64,000 nt of DNA from contig CBDDJT010000003.1 of NCBI GenBank assembly GCA_965229765.1, forward strand, positions 682,001-746,000, read 5' to 3'. Below the pieces are notes generated by a model. The model had not been told where the DNA came from. It worked only from the letters and a program-made list of their open reading frames with translations, and made no database searches. This DNA is from ASV31 sp965229765 (GTDB lineage: Bacteria > Pseudomonadota > Alphaproteobacteria > Rhodobacterales > Rhodobacteraceae). Below are positions 18,229 to 26,940 of this stretch, piece by piece (position 1 is the first letter of the stretch; every line of letters begins with the position of its first letter). A program made the translations under genes and the position numbers.

Positions 18229-19344
18229 TCAGAAATCGGCCACGTCGACCCAGGCGCGGTTGGCCGAGGAAACGGCGGCGGCGGCGACAAGGCGGTTCAC
18301 CTCCATCCCGTCGCGGAAGGTCGGCCAGACGGCACGGCCTGTCTCGATCGCGGTCAGGAAATCCTTGGCCTCGATGATGATCTGGTCCTGGTAGCCGGTG
18401 CCATGCCCCGGACCCTGGCAGAACGGCAGGTAGTCGGGATGCGCCGGCCCGGCCAGGATCCTGACAAAGCCGCGCGTCGCCTCGGGCCCCTCCATCCGGT
18501 AGAGCCAGAGCGCGTTCTGGTCTTCCTGGTCGAAACGGATCGCGCCCTTCGTGCCCGTCACCTCATAGGCGTAGCCCATCTTGCGCCCGGTCGCGACGCG
18601 GCTGAAGTGCATCTGGCCCATGGCGCCGTTCGCGAACCGGCACATCACCTGGGCCTGGTCGTCGTTCAGCACCTCTTCGGGGCCGTCCGGGCCGGGGCGG
18701 GTCTCGTGCACCGTCTCGACCTCGGCGATCAGCGACGCGACCGGCCCCATCAGCGCCAGCGCCGCGTTCAGCATGTGCGGGGCCAGATCGCCCATGGTGC
18801 CGGACGAGGGATCGCGGGTGCGCCAGGTGGCAGGGGCCTCGGGGTCGGCATAGAAATCCTCTGTATGCTCGCCCCGGAACCAGGTGATCCGGCCCAGCGC
18901 GCCTTCGGCGATCAGTTGCCGCGCATACTGGCTGGCGGGCGTGCGGATGTAGTTGAAGCCCACCATGTTCGGCGCGCCGCTGGCCTCGGCGGCAGCAACC
19001 ATCGCGCGGCTGTCCTCCAGCGAGGCGCCAAGCGGCTTTTCGCAGAACACCGGCTTGCCCAGTGCAAACGCGGCCTCGGCGATGGCGCGGTGGGCGGTCT
19101 GCGGCGCGGCGATCACCACCGCATCGACCCGTGGGTCGGCGACAAGCTCTCGCCAGTCCCCGGCGGCGCGCGCAAAGCCGAAAGCATCGCGGTAACGCGC
19201 GGCGCTGGCCGGGCTCGACGCTGCGATCATTTCCAGCCGCGGCTTCAGCGTGGTCTCGAAGACCGTGCCCACGGCGGCCATGGCCGCTGCATGGGCCTTG
19301 CCCATATAGCCGCCGCCGACAATGCCGATCCCCAACGCTGGCAT
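18229..19344 (-). CDS. Gfo/Idh/MocA-family oxidoreductase (second of pair)
   Basis: This 371-residue dehydrogenase has an N-terminal IGIVGGGYMGKAHAAAM, signature VFCEKPLGASLEDS, and catalytic-region TMGDLAPHMLNAALAL. Members of this subgroup act on inositols, inososes or other polyols; MocA of the rhizopine pathway and IolX/IolW-type scyllo-inositol dehydrogenases are relatives. Start ATG 19344 (MPALGIGIVGG) is chosen because the Rossmann fold begins there. It is divergent from the IolC-like kinase gene with 83 bases between, so one bidirectional promoter could drive both sides. Confidence 0.85.
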   Translation of the reverse strand: MPALGIGIVGGGYMGKAHAAAMAAVGTVFETTLKPRLEMIAASSPASAARYRDAFGFARAAGDWRELVADPRVDAVVIAAPQTAHRAIAEAAFALGKPVFCEKPLGASLEDSRAMVAAAEASGAPNMVGFNYIRTPASQYARQLIAEGALGRITWFRGEHTEDFYADPEAPATWRTRDPSSGTMGDLAPHMLNAALALMGPVASLIAEVETVHETRPGPDGPEEVLNDDQAQVMCRFANGAMGQMHFSRVATGRKMGYAYEVTGTKGAIRFDQEDQNALWLYRMEGPEATRGFVRILAGPAHPDYLPFCQGPGHGTGYQDQIIIEAKDFLTAIETGRAVWPTFRDGMEVNRLVAAAAVSSANRAWVDVADF

Positions 19345-19427
19345 GGGTTCCCTCCCGCGGTTGCATCCCCCTGCCGAAGGCGTATCGTCGCAGGATCGGG
19401 GCGGCAAGCAGGATCGGGGAGGGGGCT

Positions 19428-20411
19428 GTGCCAAAACACAGTGGTGCGTTGCGCGGCGATCGTGTTCTGGTGATCGGGCGTGCGGGGATGGATCTGTACG
19501 CCGATCCGCCGGGCACGCCGGTAGAGTCCGCCGCGCGCTTCACCGCCACGCTTGGCGGGTCCTCGGCCAACATCGCAGCGGCGCTGGCGCGCCAGGGTGC
19601 GCGCCCTGCATTGCTCACCTGCGTGTCGGACGACGCGGTCGGCCGCTTCGCGCTGGCCCAGCTTGACGCCTATGGCATCGACCGGACGCATGTCCGCGCC
19701 GTGGGCGGCGAGGCGCGCAACTCGCTGGCCGTCGTCGACACGATGGGGGACGCCACGCAGGCGGTGATCTACCGCAACCACGCCGCCGATTTCGGGATGA
19801 CCGCCGATGATGTGGACCGCCCCGACTACGACGCCTTCGACGCGCTGGTGACGACGGGCACGGTGCTGTCCGCCGAACCCTCGCGCAGCGCCGCCTTCCG
19901 CGCCTTCGATCTTGCGCGCGCCTCGGGCCTGACCGTTGTCTTCGACATCGATTACCGCCCCTACAGCTGGCCCAATGCCGCCGCCGCGCAAAGGGCCTAT
20001 GCGCGTGCCTCCGCAGCATCGGACATCATCGTTGGAAACGACGTCGAATTCGGCTTTCTCGCCGGCCGGTTCGAGGACGGGCTGGATGCGGCGCGCGAGC
20101 TTGCGGCGAAGGGCAAGACGGTCGTCTACAAGATGGGCGGCGCGGGCGCGGTCACCCTGGCCGACGGGCAGGAGATCCGCACCGGCATCTACCGCACGGA
20201 CGCGCTGAAACCCACCGGGGCGGGCGACGCGTTCCTCGGCGGGTTCCTTGCGGCACTGGCGGCAGGCCACGACCTGCGCGATGCGGTGCTGCGCGGATCG
20301 GCCAGCGCGGCGATGGTGGTCGCCCGCGTCGGCTGCGCCCCCGCCTGCCCCACGACGGCAGAGCTTGATGCCTTCATGGCCGGCCACCCCGGCCCGACCG
20401 ACCCAGACTGA
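19428..20411 (+). CDS. PfkB-family kinase, second IolC-like (stand-alone)
   Basis: This 327-residue kinase starts at GTG 19428 after a strong GGGGAGGGGG site. Features are VLVIGRAGMDLYADPPG, LGGSSANIAAALARQG, RNSLAVVDTMGDATQAVIYRN and the catalytic GAGDAFLGGFL. The GRAGMDLY and GGSSANIA segments match IolC, so it probably phosphorylates 2-deoxy-5-keto-gluconate or a related keto-acid sugar. Unlike the IolC at 5142 it lacks the DUF2090 aldolase domain; a separate class II aldolase follows two genes later. It leads a three-gene set (kinase, IolB-like isomerase, aldolase). Confidence 0.85.
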   Translation: MPKHSGALRGDRVLVIGRAGMDLYADPPGTPVESAARFTATLGGSSANIAAALARQGARPALLTCVSDDAVGRFALAQLDAYGIDRTHVRAVGGEARNSLAVVDTMGDATQAVIYRNHAADFGMTADDVDRPDYDAFDALVTTGTVLSAEPSRSAAFRAFDLARASGLTVVFDIDYRPYSWPNAAAAQRAYARASAASDIIVGNDVEFGFLAGRFEDGLDAARELAAKGKTVVYKMGGAGAVTLADGQEIRTGIYRTDALKPTGAGDAFLGGFLAALAAGHDLRDAVLRGSASAAMVVARVGCAPACPTTAELDAFMAGHPGPTDPD

Positions 20412-20422
20412 GGAGACATCCC

Positions 20423-21265
20423 ATGCATATCCCGCCCTACGACAACGCCAACACGCCGATCGTGGACGCGGACAACCCCTTGGTGCCACTCAACTACTTC
20501 AACATCGTCAAGCTGATGCGCGGGCAGTCCTTCACCTACCAGGTGCCGGGATACGAAACCTGCATCGTGCCCGCGACGGGCACGGTGGACGTGGCGGTGA
20601 TGGGCGCGCGCTTCGACGCGCTGGGCAATCGCGGCGCCGACGTCTGGGACGGCGAGCCAGAGGGCGTGTACATCCCCAGCGGGGCCGAGGCCGTGATGAC
20701 CTGTGTCTCGGATACGGCCGAGGTTTTCATCGCGGGCGCGAAGTTCGACGAGGTGCTGGCCCCCTTCGACGTGCGCGCCGCCGATCTGGACCTTGTCCAA
20801 TACGGCTCGGACGACACCAAGACACACCGCAAGATCAAGCACATCCTTGGCCAGAAGCAGGCCGACAAGGTGGGCCGCCTGCTGGTCAGCGAGCTGTTCA
20901 CCGTGGGTGCCGGCGGCTGGTCGGGCTTTCCCAGCCACAAGCACGACACCAACCGCCTGCCGGACGAGACGCGGCATGACGAGACCTACAATTTCCGCTT
21001 TCGTCCGAACCACGGCTCGGGGCTTCAGATGCTTCAGCGCGAGGATGGCAAGGCGGGCGATGCCTATCACATCGTCGACGGCTCCACGATCTGCATCGAC
21101 AACGGCTATCACCCCTGCGCCGTCCTTCCGGGCTACGAGATGTATTACTTCACCATCCTCGGCGGGCTGACCCAGCGCCCGCTGGTGCAGTATTTCCAGC
21201 CGAGCCACGCCTACCAGATAGAGACGATCCCCGGCATCAAGGACATGATCGCCAAGTTCAAATGA
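20423..21265 (+). CDS. 5-deoxy-glucuronate isomerase family protein (second IolB)
   Basis: This 280-residue IolB/KduI-like double-cupin protein has the metal-binding segments FPSHKHD (about residue 171), HDETYNFRFRP (about 188) and GYHPCAVLPGYEMYYFTI (about 230). It is intact, unlike the frameshifted iolB at 1362, and could replace it. The N-terminus (MHIPPYDNANTPIVDADN) differs from canonical IolB, so it may serve a related uronate produced by a parallel route. It follows the kinase by 11 bases and its TGA overlaps the aldolase ATG. Confidence 0.82.
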   Translation: MHIPPYDNANTPIVDADNPLVPLNYFNIVKLMRGQSFTYQVPGYETCIVPATGTVDVAVMGARFDALGNRGADVWDGEPEGVYIPSGAEAVMTCVSDTAEVFIAGAKFDEVLAPFDVRAADLDLVQYGSDDTKTHRKIKHILGQKQADKVGRLLVSELFTVGAGGWSGFPSHKHDTNRLPDETRHDETYNFRFRPNHGSGLQMLQREDGKAGDAYHIVDGSTICIDNGYHPCAVLPGYEMYYFTILGGLTQRPLVQYFQPSHAYQIETIPGIKDMIAKFK

Positions 21266-22089
21266 CCGCCGCCACGCTTGCACAGGTTCTTGGCCCCGCA
21301 TTGTCCGGGGGCCACGCCGTCGCCGGTCTCGTGTGTCTTGGCTGGGACGACGCCGTCGCCTTTGTCGAGGCGGCAGAGGCCGAACAGGCGCCCGTGATCC
21401 TTCAGGCCGGTCCCGGCGCACGGAAGGCAGTTCCGATCCCGGTGTGGGGCGCCATGCTGCGCAATCTCGCCGATGCGGCGTCGGTGCCGGTCGTGGTGCA
21501 TCTCGACCACGGCGCCAGCCTTGACGAGTGCCGCAGGGCCATCGAGGCGGGCTTTACCTCGGTCATGTACGACGGCTCCCGCGATCCGCTTGACCGCAAC
21601 ATCGCGGACACTTCGGCGGTGGCCGACCTCGCCCATGCGGCGGGGGTGTCCTGCGAGGGCGAGATCGGCTTTGTCGGCTATGCCGCCGGCGACGCGTCGC
21701 GCGGCACCGACCCGGACGAGGCCGCGCGCTTCGCGGTTCAGACCGGCGTCGATGCGCTGGCCGTGTCGGTGGGCAACGTCCACCTGAAGCAAACCGGCAC
21801 CGTCGCGCTGGACTGGCGCCTGCTCGACACGCTGACGGAACGGACAGGCGTGCCGCTGGTGATCCACGGCGGGTCCGGCGTCTCGGCGCCGGACCGGCTG
21901 CGGCTGTCCCGCGACACGGGGGTCTGCAAGATCAACATCGGCACCGAACTGCGCCAGGGATACGGTCACGCGCTGCGGGCCCTGCTCACCGCCGATTCCG
22001 CCATGTTCGACCGGCTGGAGATCGCCGCCGGCGTCCGCCCCGCGCTTGTCAACGCGGCCCGTGCCGCGATACGCGGCCTGCGCCCCTAG
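21262..22089 (+). CDS. Class II aldolase, IolJ/FbaA family
   Basis: This 275-residue zinc-dependent class II aldolase has the metal and substrate motifs VVHLDHGASLDECR, SVMYDGSRDPLDRN, SCEGEIGFVGY, GNVHLKQTG, VIHGGSGVSAPDRL and KINIGTELRQGY. With the adjacent IolC-like and IolB-like genes it is best read as 2-deoxy-5-keto-gluconate-6-phosphate aldolase (IolJ type), giving dihydroxyacetone phosphate and malonate semialdehyde; tagatose- or fructose-bisphosphate activity is possible. Its start overlaps the isomerase stop (ATGA) and its stop shares CTAG 22086-22089 with the convergent T3SS gene. Confidence 0.85.
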   Translation: MTAATLAQVLGPALSGGHAVAGLVCLGWDDAVAFVEAAEAEQAPVILQAGPGARKAVPIPVWGAMLRNLADAASVPVVVHLDHGASLDECRRAIEAGFTSVMYDGSRDPLDRNIADTSAVADLAHAAGVSCEGEIGFVGYAAGDASRGTDPDEAARFAVQTGVDALAVSVGNVHLKQTGTVALDWRLLDTLTERTGVPLVIHGGSGVSAPDRLRLSRDTGVCKINIGTELRQGYGHALRALLTADSAMFDRLEIAAGVRPALVNAARAAIRGLRP

Positions 22090-23339
22090 GCCCGAACCTG
22101 GTCCAGAAGGGCATTCAGCCCGCTGCCATCTTTCCGGACTTCGGCCAGCTTGTCCTCCATGTAGGCGCGCTCATGGTCCTGGAACGCGTCCCCCGCGTTC
22201 ACGGTGCGCTGAAGAAAGACCAGGACGTCGGCGCCGGGATCGAACTTCCCGCCCGACCGCATCCCGGTATCCGCCCGGATCGACGCTATCAGCTCGCCGC
22301 TCACCATCCCCCGAAGCATCAGGGTGTTGGCCGCAAAGTCGGACCCGCTCCAGCCATGGCTGTCCTTGCTGTCTTCCACCATGTCGCGGATATCGGCGAA
22401 GACGGACGTCAGTTCGCCCCCCAGATCCAGCGTCTTGAAATAGGTGTCGATCTGATCGATCGCCGCCAGCGTGTCGATCTTCATCTCGATCGGATCGGTC
22501 GTGTCGGTATAGTCGCCGCGGTTCTCAAGGATCATGCCCTTCACGTCCTTCTGGATCTCGAAGATGCGTCCGCCCCCCGCAGCGTTGATCGTCTCGCTCA
22601 TGATGACGCTGGTGGGAGAAGCCGAGCGCATGAAGGTCGCGCTGTCCTCGAACATCGAATACGGACCCAGCGTATTGCTCATCAGGTCGCGCATGTCCGC
22701 CACCGAAAACACACGTTCCCCGTTGGGATAACTCGCGGTCAGCGCCGCGCGCAGGTCACGGCTTTTCAGGCCGCCGGTGTGGAAGGTGGAATCGAAGTCA
22801 TCAAGCCCGGCGTCAAGAAAACCAAGTCGCAGCGTGTCGGCCACCAGGCTGCGCTCCATGTCGGAATAGCTCGGGTCACCCAGCACGGACACGGCATTCC
22901 TGACGGTCTGGAGAGCCCCGTCCTCGGACAGGTTCACCCCGCCCAGAACGCTTTTGAACAGCGCGTCGTGGGCCTGCAACTCATCGGCGGCGGACTTGAT
23001 CGTGCCAAGGTCGCGCCGCGTGACCCCCTCGGCCATGTTCTTGCCGCCGCCGTCCATGATGTGCTTGAACACCCGGTCGCCAAAGCCGGCGCCGAATTCC
23101 CGGTCGAGACTTTTCTTGATAAGGCTCGCGCCGTCCTGCTTTTTCGTTTCGCGGGCGTCAATGCGATCCTGGCTGACGAATCTTCCCAGGCCCAGCGCGC
23201 GCGCAACGGTCGAGGACGACATCTTGGTATGGGTATAAAGCGCGTTTCCGTCCGTCGTGCGCAGCGCCTTGTCGGAATCCTTGGCCGTATCGCTGAAATG
23301 CGCGGTGTGGATTGAGCTGAAGTTCGGATCGATTGCCAT
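22086..23339 (-). CDS. Candidate T3SS effector (417 aa), family not recognised
   Basis: I do not recognise a catalytic family. The start is ATG 23339 (MAIDPNFSSIHTAHF) with GGAAGG eight bases upstream; a GTG nine bases earlier is less likely. The first 60 residues are polar and rich in Ser, Thr and Asp, as in type III signals. The rest is mostly helical and acidic, and contains an RGD tripeptide in ENRGDYTDTTDP (about residue 280). The gene directly upstream in the same operon encodes a CesT-fold chaperone, and effector genes are typically paired with a dedicated CesT chaperone. It ends on the convergent aldolase stop. Effector status is inference from size, N-terminus and pairing. Confidence 0.55.
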   Translation of the reverse strand: MAIDPNFSSIHTAHFSDTAKDSDKALRTTDGNALYTHTKMSSSTVARALGLGRFVSQDRIDARETKKQDGASLIKKSLDREFGAGFGDRVFKHIMDGGGKNMAEGVTRRDLGTIKSAADELQAHDALFKSVLGGVNLSEDGALQTVRNAVSVLGDPSYSDMERSLVADTLRLGFLDAGLDDFDSTFHTGGLKSRDLRAALTASYPNGERVFSVADMRDLMSNTLGPYSMFEDSATFMRSASPTSVIMSETINAAGGGRIFEIQKDVKGMILENRGDYTDTTDPIEMKIDTLAAIDQIDTYFKTLDLGGELTSVFADIRDMVEDSKDSHGWSGSDFAANTLMLRGMVSGELIASIRADTGMRSGGKFDPGADVLVFLQRTVNAGDAFQDHERAYMEDKLAEVRKDGSGLNALLDQVRA

Positions 23340-23372
23340 GTCGGGCACCTTCCAGATCTCGGGGCGCGGGGA

Positions 23373-23837
23373 TCAGACCCGCACGATGAATGCATCCTCG
23401 TCGGCGGGCGGTGTGTCGCCCCCGGTGTCCAGCGGGCGCTCCAGGATCTCGCGCCAGGTATGCACCGCCTCGACGAAATTGACGCACAGCGTCGCCAGCG
23501 TATCGCGCGTGACCCCAGCCAACGGCACGTCGACCAACAGCACCACCGCACCTTCGGGCGCGTCGAGCGCCATGCGAAGCCCGCCGGTTTCCGTCCAGAG
23601 GTTGTTGTATTGCAGGATCATCTCGTAGCGCGCCAGACGCGCCTCGGGCAGCGGCTCGGCCACATCGGCAGAAACGACAAGCATTTGCCGCGCCGGGTCC
23701 ACATCGACGTAAAGAAGCACCGCTTCGTCGAACAGCACGGTCCAGAAATTCTTGCCCTCGAAGAACCTGACCTGAAGCGCATCCAGCTTCGGGCCCAGTT
23801 CGGTCATCAGGGCATTCAACTCGTCCAGTTCGATCAT
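23373..23837 (-). CDS. CesT/SycE-family T3SS chaperone
   Basis: This 154-residue protein has the alpha-beta CesT pattern: an N-terminal helix (MIELDELNALMTELGPKLD), strands such as FWTVLFDEAVLLYVDV and MLVVSADVAEPL, and an extended C-terminal helix (TLATLCVNFVEAVHTWREIL). Low mass and an acidic composition are typical of class I chaperones, which dimerise and hold the N-terminal region of a substrate. It lies 33 bases upstream of the candidate effector and is probably its partner. The start ATG 23837 gives the normal family length. Confidence 0.7.
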   Translation of the reverse strand: MIELDELNALMTELGPKLDALQVRFFEGKNFWTVLFDEAVLLYVDVDPARQMLVVSADVAEPLPEARLARYEMILQYNNLWTETGGLRMALDAPEGAVVLLVDVPLAGVTRDTLATLCVNFVEAVHTWREILERPLDTGGDTPPADEDAFIVRV

Positions 23838-24015
23838 TCGTGTCCCCTGTTTCGGTCTTCTGCCGCAGCAGCGCGGGGCACCCTGCGGTCCGTTGTCCGG
23901 ACGCCATATCATGCCTCGCGCGGAAAATGGCGTGCCGCATGACACAAACGCCCAAGTCGGCGCAAAGCCTTGGGGGCACAATCGTATCCAATTGTTGAGC
24001 CGGATTACCATTTTG

Positions 24016-24040
24016 TGTTGCATGACAGCAACTTGTGGTG
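24016..24040. promoter_or_regulatory. Palindromic motif upstream of the crp-like gene
   Basis: GTTGC (24017-24021) and GCAAC (24028-24032) form an inverted repeat with a six-base spacer, 22 bases upstream of the regulator start. The words TGTTGCAT (24016-24023) and CAACTTGT (24029-24036) recur in the sctC/sctD intergenic region at 55765-55772 and 55807-55814, which hints at a shared operator. The 23838-24053 gap is AT-richer than its surroundings and holds the divergent promoters for the chaperone-effector pair and the regulator. Confidence 0.45.
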
Positions 24041-24053
24041 AACGCTGCACAGG

Positions 24054-24734
24054 ATGAAGTTGGGCTTGCTTTCCGATCTCGGTCCCGATGCTCGGGATCG
24101 AATCTCCCGTCATGCGCGAGAGCGTGTGCTGGGCCCGAACGACATCATCTATCATCAGGACGACGAAAGCACCCATTTCTATATCGTCCAGTCCGGCTAT
24201 GTGCGGATGTCCTACATCACCGAGGAAGGCTTCGTGTCGCTGTTCGCGATCATGGCTCCGGGCGGCACACTTGGCGAGGCAGGGGTGCTGGGCGGTTTCG
24301 ACCATGTCGAGACGGCCTCGACCATCGGGCCGACCACGGTACTGGCGATCAGCAGCCAGTGCCTGCGCGGCGATGATCCCGGCGCGGCCGAACTCCGGGC
24401 CGAAATGGGCCGTCTGGTGGCGCGCCGCTACCTGTCCCAGATGCAGCTGACGCGCGCGCTTTACCTGCCAAAGCTGTCGCAGCGACTGGCCCATGCGCTC
24501 CTGCAACTGCTGGAAACGCTTGGCAACGAGGTCCGCTATCGCGACCGCATGGTCGATTGTCTGGGGCCCGTCGTGACCCAAAGCGATCTTGGTTCCATGG
24601 CGCGCGGCACGCGCGAGAACATCAACAAGACCCTTCGCAAATGGGACAAGGACGGCCTTGTGCAGCTTGAAGACCGGCATATCCTGTTTCTTGACCGGAC
24701 ACGGCTTGAAAACATGGCGCTGGCGATCGAATAG
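24054..24734 (+). CDS. Crp/Fnr-family transcriptional regulator
   Basis: This 226-residue protein has an N-terminal cyclic-nucleotide-binding-like beta barrel (THFYIVQSGYVRMSYITEEGF, APGGTLGEAGVLGG) and a C-terminal winged helix-turn-helix (VTQSDLGSMARGTRENINKTL, residues about 175-200). The FNR-type cysteine cluster is absent, so it is not an oxygen-sensing [4Fe-4S] form; its ligand is unknown. It is the only dedicated regulator seen inside the T3SS region, between the effector pair and sctT, and is the prime candidate for controlling it. It converges on sctT with a 15-base gap. Confidence 0.88.
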   Translation: MKLGLLSDLGPDARDRISRHARERVLGPNDIIYHQDDESTHFYIVQSGYVRMSYITEEGFVSLFAIMAPGGTLGEAGVLGGFDHVETASTIGPTTVLAISSQCLRGDDPGAAELRAEMGRLVARRYLSQMQLTRALYLPKLSQRLAHALLQLLETLGNEVRYRDRMVDCLGPVVTQSDLGSMARGTRENINKTLRKWDKDGLVQLEDRHILFLDRTRLENMALAIE

Positions 24735-24749
24735 ACCCCGCGTCGCGGC

Positions 24750-25577
24750 CTACTGCCCGCCCGCGTCGCGCCCGACCTCCAGAATGGTGAACAGCCTGTC
24801 GATATAGACCTGCAACAGGTCCTGCTCGGCCAGCGCGTAGCGCATCATGATCGGGATGTAAAAGATCAGGAGAACCATCGCGATGGCGCTCTTGATCGGC
24901 ATGGCCAGGATGAAGACCTGCACCTGCGGCGCAAAGCGGCTGACCATCGCCAGCGCGAATTCCGCAAAGAACATCACCGCGATGATCGGCGCCGCGAAAA
25001 GCACCGTCAGCCGCATCCCCAGATCGAGGATTTCCAGCATCATCGCCGGAAAGTCGTCGTTGATGATCGGCAGAAGCTCGTAGATCGGCCAGCGATCGAA
25101 CGAGGCATAGAGAATGCCCACGATGATGAGAAACCCGCCGAACGAGAAGAAATAGGTGATCCACGCCTGACTGAAGAGCAGCCCCAGCGGCGAGCTTTCG
25201 TGCCCCTGCAACGGGTCGATCGACGACGCGATCGCCGCCCCGCGCTGGTTGTCGATGAAGGTGCCCGCCGCCTGCACCGACCAGAACAGCCAGGTCATGC
25301 AGAACCCCATGATGAAGCCCAGCGCCGCCTCTTTCGCGAAATAGCCGAAGTACAGGCCCACGTTCTGCTCGAACAGGCCCTGAAGCGGCATGACGGTGGG
25401 AACCAGCGGCATCGAGATCAGCAGGATAAGCGTGGTCCGTGCAATCCGCGGCACCGCGGTGGCGGGCAGAAGCTGGGAGGCGACGATGAAGCCATAGGTG
25501 CGCGGCAACACCAGCAGAAGCGCGGTGAAGTATTCCTTGAACGTCTCGTAAAGACTGACGATGCCGACGAAATCCAT
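24750..25577 (-). CDS. sctT: T3SS export apparatus protein SctT
   Basis: SctT (YscT/SpaR/FliR family) is one copy of the SctRST export-gate complex in the inner membrane. The 275-residue length fits. Multiple hydrophobic helices are present (TALLLVLPRTYGFIVASQ, FIMGFCMTWLFWSVQAAG, FFSFGGFLIIVGILYAS, LTVLFAAPIIAVMFFAEFAL), with family landmarks AAGTFIDNQRGAAIASSIDP and FAPQVQVFILAMPIKSAIA. It is separated from sctRS (44631-45554) by almost 20 kb, which is unusual for a set often found as RSTU, and is divergent from sctW. Confidence 0.93.
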   Translation of the reverse strand: MDFVGIVSLYETFKEYFTALLLVLPRTYGFIVASQLLPATAVPRIARTTLILLISMPLVPTVMPLQGLFEQNVGLYFGYFAKEAALGFIMGFCMTWLFWSVQAAGTFIDNQRGAAIASSIDPLQGHESSPLGLLFSQAWITYFFSFGGFLIIVGILYASFDRWPIYELLPIINDDFPAMMLEILDLGMRLTVLFAAPIIAVMFFAEFALAMVSRFAPQVQVFILAMPIKSAIAMVLLIFYIPIMMRYALAEQDLLQVYIDRLFTILEVGRDAGGQ

Positions 25578-25749
25578 GTGCCCAGCCTAGCCGATTGCCG
25601 GCGCCGCGCAACGCACGGCACAACCGGACGCGCATGAATTGTATCATCCGACACGCTGGCCCGTCCGGCAAGGCACTAGCGTGACCCTCAGATCAGGCGC
25701 GCTGTCGGTGCGGGACGCACCCAAGGCGCTGGTTTTGTGGGACAAGGCA

Positions 25750-26940
25750 ATGTCGATCACGACCCCTCGCGAAGTCATTCAGGTCCAGGTTGCGACCAAT
25801 AACGCCCATTCGCCCGTCGGCGCCGAGATCATGGCAGGCCGCAACCGCCCCACGGGCGAGGCGGTGCAGGTTTCGCCCAACCAGGCCGATATCACCGACG
25901 CACTTGAAGAATTGGGCATGGCGGCCTCGCACAAGGCCAAGGTGGACATTGACAAGGTCAAGGTGCGCAAGGGTGCGGGCACCGATCTGGACGCGCTGTC
26001 GCGGATCGCCGAATACTACGAAAAGCTGCCCGACCTGCCGCGCGACGACAAGCTCCGAGAGCTGACACGCCGCTTCGGCACCTTCGAGGAGCTGATGCGC
26101 CGCGGCGGCGAAGAGGGCGGGTCGGGCCTGCCCAGTGCCGACGATCTGCGCAAGGCGCTGGCCGAATACGACGGCGACATCTCGCACCAGTTCGCGGCGC
26201 TGGAACAGATGCGCCAGAACGCGGTCAAGTCGGGTGCGCCCGAAGGCTTCCTTGCCCTGCTCGATTCCGTGCGCACCGATCTGCGGACAGAGGCGTCGGC
26301 GGCGCGCGACATCGCCGCCGGTTTCGTCTCTGCCCCAGAGGCGCACAGCATGGCCGAGGCGCTTGGCGCCGACGCGGCCACCTACCGCAACAGCTACCGC
26401 GAGATGCTGCGCGATACGCCCAACATGGGCCAGATATTCGGCGCGCTTCGCGGCTTCAGCCTGACCGAGAAGCTGGAGGACGTGATCGACAGCTTCACCA
26501 AGGTCGCCGGCGCCGACCTCGGCAGCTTCAACAGCTCCACCGACCCGGTGCAGTTGCGCGGCGTGCTGGACGAACTGGGCAAGCTGAAGCGCATCCGCAC
26601 CGCCCTCGACGGGGCGGTGGACGGGCTGGGCAAGCTTGACCGCATGTATCCGCCCGAGGCCGGCGAAACCCGTCCCTCTGCGGCCGAACTGACCGAGCGC
26701 CTGCTGGGCTTCGCGTCCTCTCCGGTTTCGGGCATGGCCGATGCCGAACGGCTGATGGCGGGCCTGATGTCGGGGCTGCCCGAGGTTGCGGTTGCCGGCA
26801 TCAACATCCTGCGCGACATGCACGCCGCGCTGCCCGATGACATCATGCCCAACCCCGCCGCGCGCGAACAGCAGTCGCGCGTGCTGATGTCGCTGTCCGA
26901 CCGGCTGGTCGACGCCGAGGAAGCCGCCTATGCCGAATGA
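25750..26940 (+). CDS. sctW: T3SS gatekeeper SctW (YopN-TyeA fusion type)
   Basis: This 396-residue protein has the HrpJ/YopN-like helical bundle (DKLRELTRRFGTFEELMRRG, FAALEQMRQNAVKSGAP) and a C-terminal TyeA-like part (AELTERLLGFASSPVSGMADAERL). SctW blocks effector export until translocators are released and host contact is sensed. The start ATG 25750 (MSITTPREVIQVQVA) lies inside a longer open frame; its disordered Ser/Thr/Gln N-terminus is expected for a secretion signal. In Yersinia the two parts are separate proteins; a fused form is common elsewhere. Its stop overlaps the next gene (ATGA). Confidence 0.85.
   Translation: MSITTPREVIQVQVATNNAHSPVGAEIMAGRNRPTGEAVQVSPNQADITDALEELGMAASHKAKVDIDKVKVRKGAGTDLDALSRIAEYYEKLPDLPRDDKLRELTRRFGTFEELMRRGGEEGGSGLPSADDLRKALAEYDGDISHQFAALEQMRQNAVKSGAPEGFLALLDSVRTDLRTEASAARDIAAGFVSAPEAHSMAEALGADAATYRNSYREMLRDTPNMGQIFGALRGFSLTEKLEDVIDSFTKVAGADLGSFNSSTDPVQLRGVLDELGKLKRIRTALDGAVDGLGKLDRMYPPEAGETRPSAAELTERLLGFASSPVSGMADAERLMAGLMSGLPEVAVAGINILRDMHAALPDDIMPNPAAREQQSRVLMSLSDRLVDAEEAAYAE

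Noticed and set aside
22086..23339. Gatekeeper (SctW) identity for the 417-residue protein
   Set aside because: A better YopN/TyeA-like candidate is at 25750, paired with its own chaperone; this protein lacks the same pattern.
24750..25577. Flagellar FliR rather than SctT
   Set aside because: No flagellar genes are in the window and all neighbours are injectisome components, including translocators, needle and secretin.
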